A stretch of DNA of 59,553 nt from Caldisericales bacterium. Its GTDB lineage: Bacteria > Caldisericota > Caldisericia > Caldisericales > Caldisericaceae. This document shows positions 55,599-59,553 of the stretch, piece after piece. Position numbers and translations under genes: made by a program. Numbering within the stretch: position 1 is the first letter of the stretch; every line of letters begins with the position of its first letter. Under the pieces are notes generated by a model. The model was given only the letters and a program-made list of their open reading frames with translations. It searched no databases and was not told the origin of the DNA. Where the stretch lies: the NCBI GenBank assembly GCA_015489815.1, contig WFZA01000049.1:1-59553 (forward strand), read 5' to 3'.

Positions 55599-56093
55599 AT
55601 GCAGGAAGACGAAAGGCTCTCAAAGGTACAAATCGTCCTTACTGAAGAAGAAAGTAACGCAATTAACGAAATGTTTGGGGAATATCTGGCAGATTCCGAG
55701 GCAAAGGACATCATTTTGTTAAATAAGAGTGGGGAATTAATAGCAAAAAGTGGAGACATTACCTCCGATGCCGCAGTAATGGTTTCTGCGCTTGCAGCAG
55801 GCGTATTCTCCGCAACAAATGAACTTGCAAGGCTTCTTGGCGAAAAAGAATTTACGATCACATTCCACCAGGGACAGGAAACAAACATTCACATATCTTT
55901 AATCACACCTACTGTACTACTTGCTATTATATTCGATAACAGAGCACCCATAGGTGCAATAAGATTCTGGGCCAAAAAGATAGGGAATAGCGTTAAAGAA
56001 ATTATTAAAAAAGCAGAGACAAGAAGTAAAAAGCAAGAAGCCCCTAAAGGCATTGGTCAAGACATCGGCAACGAAATAGACAACCTTTTTTAA
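55599..56093 (+). CDS. Roadblock/LC7 domain protein (MglB-like)
   Basis: A 164-residue protein with a roadblock/LC7 fold: LLNKSGELIAKSG, ALAAGVFSATNELARLLG, and NIHISLITPTVLLAIIFD. The C-terminus has a basic, mixed tail. Roadblock proteins of this type are GTPase-activating partners (MglB) of MglA. An AGGAGGTGG site lies 15 bases before the ATG, and the MglA-like gene follows 12 bases later. The GAP function is inferred from the neighbour. Confidence 0.85.
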   Translation: MQEDERLSKVQIVLTEEESNAINEMFGEYLADSEAKDIILLNKSGELIAKSGDITSDAAVMVSALAAGVFSATNELARLLGEKEFTITFHQGQETNIHISLITPTVLLAIIFDNRAPIGAIRFWAKKIGNSVKEIIKKAETRSKKQEAPKGIGQDIGNEIDNLF

Positions 56094-56105
56094 TCGGAGG
56101 CCAAG

Positions 56106-56684
56106 TTGAGCACTTTTAACTTCGCAAGGAAAGAAATTTCCTTTAAGATAGTATATTACGGTCCGGCACTTAGCGGCAAGACTACGAGTTTACGGTTCAT
56201 TTATGGCAAATTACCTGAGAAAGTAAAAGGTGGTTTTACGAGTATTGCAACCGAAACAGAACGCACACTATTTTTTGACTTCTTACCACTAGAGCTTGGC
56301 TCCATTAAAGGATTCAAAATCAGGCTCAGCCTGTACACAGTACCAGGACAGTTTATCTATAAACTAACGAGAAAGTCTGTTTTGCGTTCTACTGATGGAA
56401 TAATATTTGTAGCAGATTCTCAAAGGAGAAAAAAAGAGGAAAACATTTACAGTTACAATGACATGCTGGAGAACCTGGACGATTTCGGAGAGTCTCTCGA
56501 TAAAATTCCACTTGTATTCCAATACAACAAAAGAGATATGGAAGACATTATGAGTGTAGAAGAGATGCAGGAGATGCTTAACAAGGAAAATAAATATCCG
56601 TACTTTGAGACTGTTGCACTACAAGGTATTGGTGTATTAGAAGCCCTAAAAATGATGACAAAACTCGTCGTTTCAAAAATATAG
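56106..56684 (+). CDS. MglA-like small Ras-superfamily GTPase
   Basis: A 192-residue GTPase. P-loop GPALSGKT at 19-26, TVPGQ at 78-82 and NKRD at 141-144. The TVPGQ motif, with Thr where Ras has the Asp of DxxG, is a hallmark of MglA. MglA controls polarity, gliding and type IV pili in Myxococcus and Thermus. The start appears to be TTG with GGAGG 5 bases upstream. The genome has pilMNO and pilD some 35 kb away, so a T4P link is possible. Confidence 0.88.
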   Translation: MSTFNFARKEISFKIVYYGPALSGKTTSLRFIYGKLPEKVKGGFTSIATETERTLFFDFLPLELGSIKGFKIRLSLYTVPGQFIYKLTRKSVLRSTDGIIFVADSQRRKKEENIYSYNDMLENLDDFGESLDKIPLVFQYNKRDMEDIMSVEEMQEMLNKENKYPYFETVALQGIGVLEALKMMTKLVVSKI

Positions 56685-56685
56685 A

Positions 56686-57318
56686 ATGAGCTGGCCAAAA
56701 TTTATAGGAATAGCAGGCGGTACTGGTTCCGGGAAAACAACAGTTGCAAAAATCATTCAGCAAAAGTTAGGGAATGATAAAACTTGCATTATATCTATGG
56801 ATTCCTATTACAAAGACTTCCCTAACCTACCGTTGTCAAAGAGAAAAAAAATCAATTACGACCACCCATCCGCATTTGACATCAGGCTGTTCAAATCACA
56901 TCTGTTAAAGCTAAAAGAGGGAAAGTGTATAGAAGTACCAGAGTATTCCTTTGCTCAGTACGCAAGAAGTGGAAAATTCAAAAAAGTATGTCCGGCCCCT
57001 ATAGTAATAGTAGAGGGCATCTTACTTTTCTACTTTGAAGACATTAGAGATCTGTTTGATATAAAAATATTTATTGATGCAGATGCAGATGTCCGCATTA
57101 TAAGGAGAATAAGAAGAGATGTGCTTAAAAGGGGTAGAGACCTTGGTTCTGTAACGAAACAATATCTCGATACCGTTCGACCCATGCACATACAATTTGT
57201 GGAGCCTACCAAGCGGTTTGCAGACATCATTATTCCACGAGGTGGAAAAAATGAGATTGCAATGGACATCATAATGGCTAAAATTACTTCTTTACTAAAT
57301 GAGTATAAGAAACATTAA
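56686..57318 (+). CDS. udk: Uridine kinase
   Basis: Phosphorylates uridine and cytidine in pyrimidine salvage; 210 residues. P-loop GGTGSGKTT at 11-19, SMDSYYKDF, YDHPSAFD and RRIRRDVLKRGRD are typical. It begins one base after the MglA stop, and its end overlaps by 4 bases with the convergent radical SAM gene. No link to the MglA system is known. Confidence 0.92.
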   Translation: MSWPKFIGIAGGTGSGKTTVAKIIQQKLGNDKTCIISMDSYYKDFPNLPLSKRKKINYDHPSAFDIRLFKSHLLKLKEGKCIEVPEYSFAQYARSGKFKKVCPAPIVIVEGILLFYFEDIRDLFDIKIFIDADADVRIIRRIRRDVLKRGRDLGSVTKQYLDTVRPMHIQFVEPTKRFADIIIPRGGKNEIAMDIIMAKITSLLNEYKKH

Positions 57319-58208
57319 CCGTACTGCAACCAACCATTCGTAAAACCAAACTTCCTTAGCAAGTGTGATGCACGCAAAAATTCTTCTTTTGTAACCTTCC
57401 GACTTATCTCAGGATATTCCTTTGCACGATGGACTGGTACATATTGACTCATTAAACTTATGTGCACTCTATTTCCAACGCATTCTGATATAATTTCGAG
57501 AATTTTCTCTAACTCCTTAAGTCCATTAGGAAACAAAAGTAGCCGTATAATAAGCCCTTTAACTGCCGTACCGTCTTTTCCAATTTTAAGATTACCTACT
57601 TGCTTATACATCTCTATCAATGCTTCTTTTGCGATTTCCTTGTAAAAGGGTGCAGAAGAATACTTTACCGCATGCTCATTAAAAGCATATCTGAAGTCTG
57701 TTAAATATACATCCACAAAACCGTTTAGTAATCGCAATACCCTAACAGATTCGTATCCACTCGTATTGTAAACAATAGGAATAGCGAGCCCTTTATCCCT
57801 TGCTATTTTTATCGCAGCAGTTACCTGCGGCAGATAATGCGTTGCAGTAATCAGATTTATATTTGCAGCTCTTTTACTTTGTAGGTCAAGCATTATATTT
57901 GACAGTTCACGCACGCTAACGAAATGTCCTTTTCCATACTGGCTAAAATTAAAGTTCTGGCAATACACACACTTCAAATTACAGTGGCTAAAAAAAATAG
58001 CACCAGAGCCATTCACTCCACTAAGAGGCGGCTCTTCGCCTTTATACAATGTATAAGAAGAAATTTTAACCCTTTGCGAAGCATTACATATACCACGCTC
58101 ACCTTCAAGCCTTCTAGCCCCACAATTCAATGGACACAAAAAGCAAGGAGATAATAATTCATATAATTTTTTAATCTGGTGTAATTCTTGCTCTGGTTTT
58201 AAACTCAT
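57315..58208 (-). CDS. Radical SAM protein (PflX/COG1313-like)
   Basis: A 297-residue protein with the radical SAM cluster motif CNLKCVYCQNF (CxxxCxxC) and an N-terminal block CPLNCGARRLEGERGICN. This fits the PflA-related PflX group of unknown target. Its ATG lies inside the 3' end of trmFO (38-base overlap), so translation is coupled to trmFO. The substrate is not known. Confidence 0.85.
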   Translation of the reverse strand: MSLKPEQELHQIKKLYELLSPCFLCPLNCGARRLEGERGICNASQRVKISSYTLYKGEEPPLSGVNGSGAIFFSHCNLKCVYCQNFNFSQYGKGHFVSVRELSNIMLDLQSKRAANINLITATHYLPQVTAAIKIARDKGLAIPIVYNTSGYESVRVLRLLNGFVDVYLTDFRYAFNEHAVKYSSAPFYKEIAKEALIEMYKQVGNLKIGKDGTAVKGLIIRLLLFPNGLKELEKILEIISECVGNRVHISLMSQYVPVHRAKEYPEISRKVTKEEFLRASHLLRKFGFTNGWLQYG

Positions 58209-59460
58209 CTATAGCTCTCTCACTCGCCTTTACAAATTCTTTTTTTCTTAACGCCTTTTTAACTTTAAAGAATCGTTCTGGAATAATACCAAAATTTGCA
58301 CGCATCGGCTGAGGTGTTTCAAGAGAATTTCTCACAATAAAGCGAATCAGGCTGCCTAACATAGTTTCGTCCGGCATTTTTACTGGATTTAAACCCTTGA
58401 AGAGCCTTGCAGCATTTATACCCGTAAAAAGGCCTGTAGAAATCGCTTCAACATACCCTTCGACCCCGCTTATTTGGCCTGCAAAGAAAATTTCCGGACG
58501 AGACTTAAGCTGCAAAAATTCGTTCAATAGAGCAGATGATTTTATGTACGCATTTTTATGAATAGAGCCAAAACGCACAAATTCCGCCTTCTCAAGCCCT
58601 GGTATAAGCCTGAATACTCTCTTTTGCTCAGAATACTTAAGGGCTGTCTGGAAACCAACGAGTTCATAGAGGGTGCCTTCTATGTTTTCCTTTCTGAGTT
58701 GCACAACCGCGTAATAACTCTTAGAAAATCCCTTCGGTCTAAGCGGACCGAAACGTAAAGCGTCCCTGCCACGCAGTGCAATTTCCTCTACCGGAAGACA
58801 GGCCTCAAAAAATTTTTTATCGAAGTCGTGCGGAAGGTGTCTCTCCGCTGTTATTAATGCATTATAGAAATTCTCGTATTCTTCTTTTGTAAACGGCGCA
58901 TTCAAGTAATCTGCAGGCTGGTCATACCTTCCTCCAAAAAACAACTTTTCCAAATTAAGTGATTCGAAAGTAACCACCGGGGAAAGCGCATCGTAAAAAT
59001 AAAGATCCTTAATACCAAGAGAATCTTTAAGATAATTTAATAAACCCTCACTCGTAAGAGGGCCTGTGGCAATAATAGTAATTCCCTCGGGAATTTCTGT
59101 AACTTCTTCTCTAATTACATTAATAAAAGGATTTTCTTTAATAAGATTCGTAACTTTTTGAGCAAAACAGTCTCTGTCTACGGCAATGGCCTTCCCGGCA
59201 GGTACTCTGCAAATCTCTGCAACTTCAAGCAATATAGAGCCAAGGGCTTTTGCCTCGTTCTTTAGAAGCCCCCTACCATTTTCCAGGTTTACAGAACCGA
59301 AGGAATTGCTGCACACAATTTCGCCAAAGAGCCCACTTTTATGAGCCTCAGTTAGTTTATACGGCCTCATTTCGTAAAGATTAACTTTAATACCACTTCG
59401 TGCAATCTGAAGTGCAGCTTCAGATCCGGCAAGCCCACCGCCAATTACATTAACTGTCAT
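58171..59460 (-). CDS. trmFO: tRNA (uracil-5-)-methyltransferase TrmFO
   Basis: Makes m5U54 in the T-loop with methylene-tetrahydrofolate and FAD; 429 residues. The FAD motif GGGLAGSEAALQIA opens the protein. Other family blocks include SNSFGSVNLENGRGLLKNE and AGQISGVEGYVEA. The ATG overlaps the dprA stop (ATGA), and the radical SAM gene follows with an overlap. Confidence 0.95.
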   Translation of the reverse strand: MTVNVIGGGLAGSEAALQIARSGIKVNLYEMRPYKLTEAHKSGLFGEIVCSNSFGSVNLENGRGLLKNEAKALGSILLEVAEICRVPAGKAIAVDRDCFAQKVTNLIKENPFINVIREEVTEIPEGITIIATGPLTSEGLLNYLKDSLGIKDLYFYDALSPVVTFESLNLEKLFFGGRYDQPADYLNAPFTKEEYENFYNALITAERHLPHDFDKKFFEACLPVEEIALRGRDALRFGPLRPKGFSKSYYAVVQLRKENIEGTLYELVGFQTALKYSEQKRVFRLIPGLEKAEFVRFGSIHKNAYIKSSALLNEFLQLKSRPEIFFAGQISGVEGYVEAISTGLFTGINAARLFKGLNPVKMPDETMLGSLIRFIVRNSLETPQPMRANFGIIPERFFKVKKALRKKEFVKASERAIDEFKTRARITPD

Positions 59461-59553
59461 ACTTTAAAGTATCTACCTCCGTTTCTCTTGATCAATCCCT
59501 TTACCTCCATGTATGTAAGAAGTGAAATTAACTTTTGCTCACTTATACCAGTT
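59457..59553 (-). CDS. dprA: DNA processing protein DprA, 3' end only
   Basis: The last 31 codons of a gene cut by the window edge. The C-terminal sequence LTYMEVKGLIKRNGGRYFKV matches the winged-helix tail of DprA (LxxLELKGLIKR-type). The stop TGA overlaps the trmFO ATG. DprA loads RecA on incoming single strands; the dprA-trmFO order is common. Confidence 0.8.
   Translation of the reverse strand, partial: TGISEQKLISLLTYMEVKGLIKRNGGRYFKV

Overview
The window looks like chromosomal DNA of a low-GC, anaerobic, probably thermophilic bacterium. Genes are packed into long operons with 1-50 base overlaps, codons are A/T- and Lys/Ile/Glu-rich, and there is no phage, transposon or CRISPR array. Gene content (proton- or sodium-pumping pyrophosphatase, PPi-type phosphofructokinase, type IV pilus PilMNO, copper-amine-oxidase-like surface protein, MglA-type GTPase) fits a Caldisericum-like, Thermotogae-like or Dictyoglomus-like lineage. 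The Caldisericum guess is an inference from gene content only.

Layout. 1-1331 is AT-rich DNA with no credible gene. 1332-8986 (minus) is one operon read as hpf-secA-prfB-yitT-like-ftsE-ftsX-envC-like: ribosome hibernation, secretion, termination and division/peptidoglycan hydrolysis. 9046-11422 (minus) is alr plus a sugar-type MFS permease. 11490-14033 (plus) is surE, a PhoU/RCK_C protein and a double-domain MgtE transporter. 14023-20279 (minus) is proS-pilD followed by pilM-pilN-pilO-short PilP-like protein-pepQ. 20355-21522 (minus) has a YgjP-like metallopeptidase and a PH-like protein. 21654-26924 (plus) is pncC, two tandem phosphofructokinases of opposite phosphoryl-donor signature, and an NtrB/NtrC-like two-component pair, closed by a strong terminator. 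27000-29786 (minus) is a large repeat-built exported protein. 29880-32361 (plus) is an M20 amidohydrolase and an MFS permease.

32362-38942 (minus) is the classic rpsB-tsf-pyrH-frr-uppS-dxr-rseP-ispG operon, but without cdsA. 39098-45929 (minus) holds DNA repair (uvrB, polX), a patatin-like lipase, a PfkB kinase coupled to a TrpF-like protein, and an HD hydrolase. 46030-49012 has an LCP-family protein and the membrane pyrophosphatase, which lies directly behind a six-tRNA cluster (Lys, Glu, Val, Asp, Gly, Thr; 49022-49573). 49628-52460 (minus) is rpsF-ssb-rpsR-rplI-dnaB. 52601-54984 is an unknown membrane protein and an M18 aminopeptidase. 55063-57318 (plus) is a DUF4388 / roadblock / MglA-like GTPase cassette plus uridine kinase. 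57315-59553 (minus) ends with a radical SAM protein, trmFO and the 3' end of dprA.

The most unusual point is prfB. Its leader ORF, coupled to the secA stop, has an in-frame UGA at codon 25, exactly where other bacteria have the RF2 +1 frameshift stop. Here the downstream frame is the same frame, so a +1 shift would fail, and read-through or reinitiation would be needed. Other points worth following are the PPi-based energy theme, the tandem PFK pair, the MglA cassette in a genome with type IV pilus genes, the catalytically odd TrpF-like protein next to PfkB, and an archaeal-looking PhoU-RCK_C/MgtE module.
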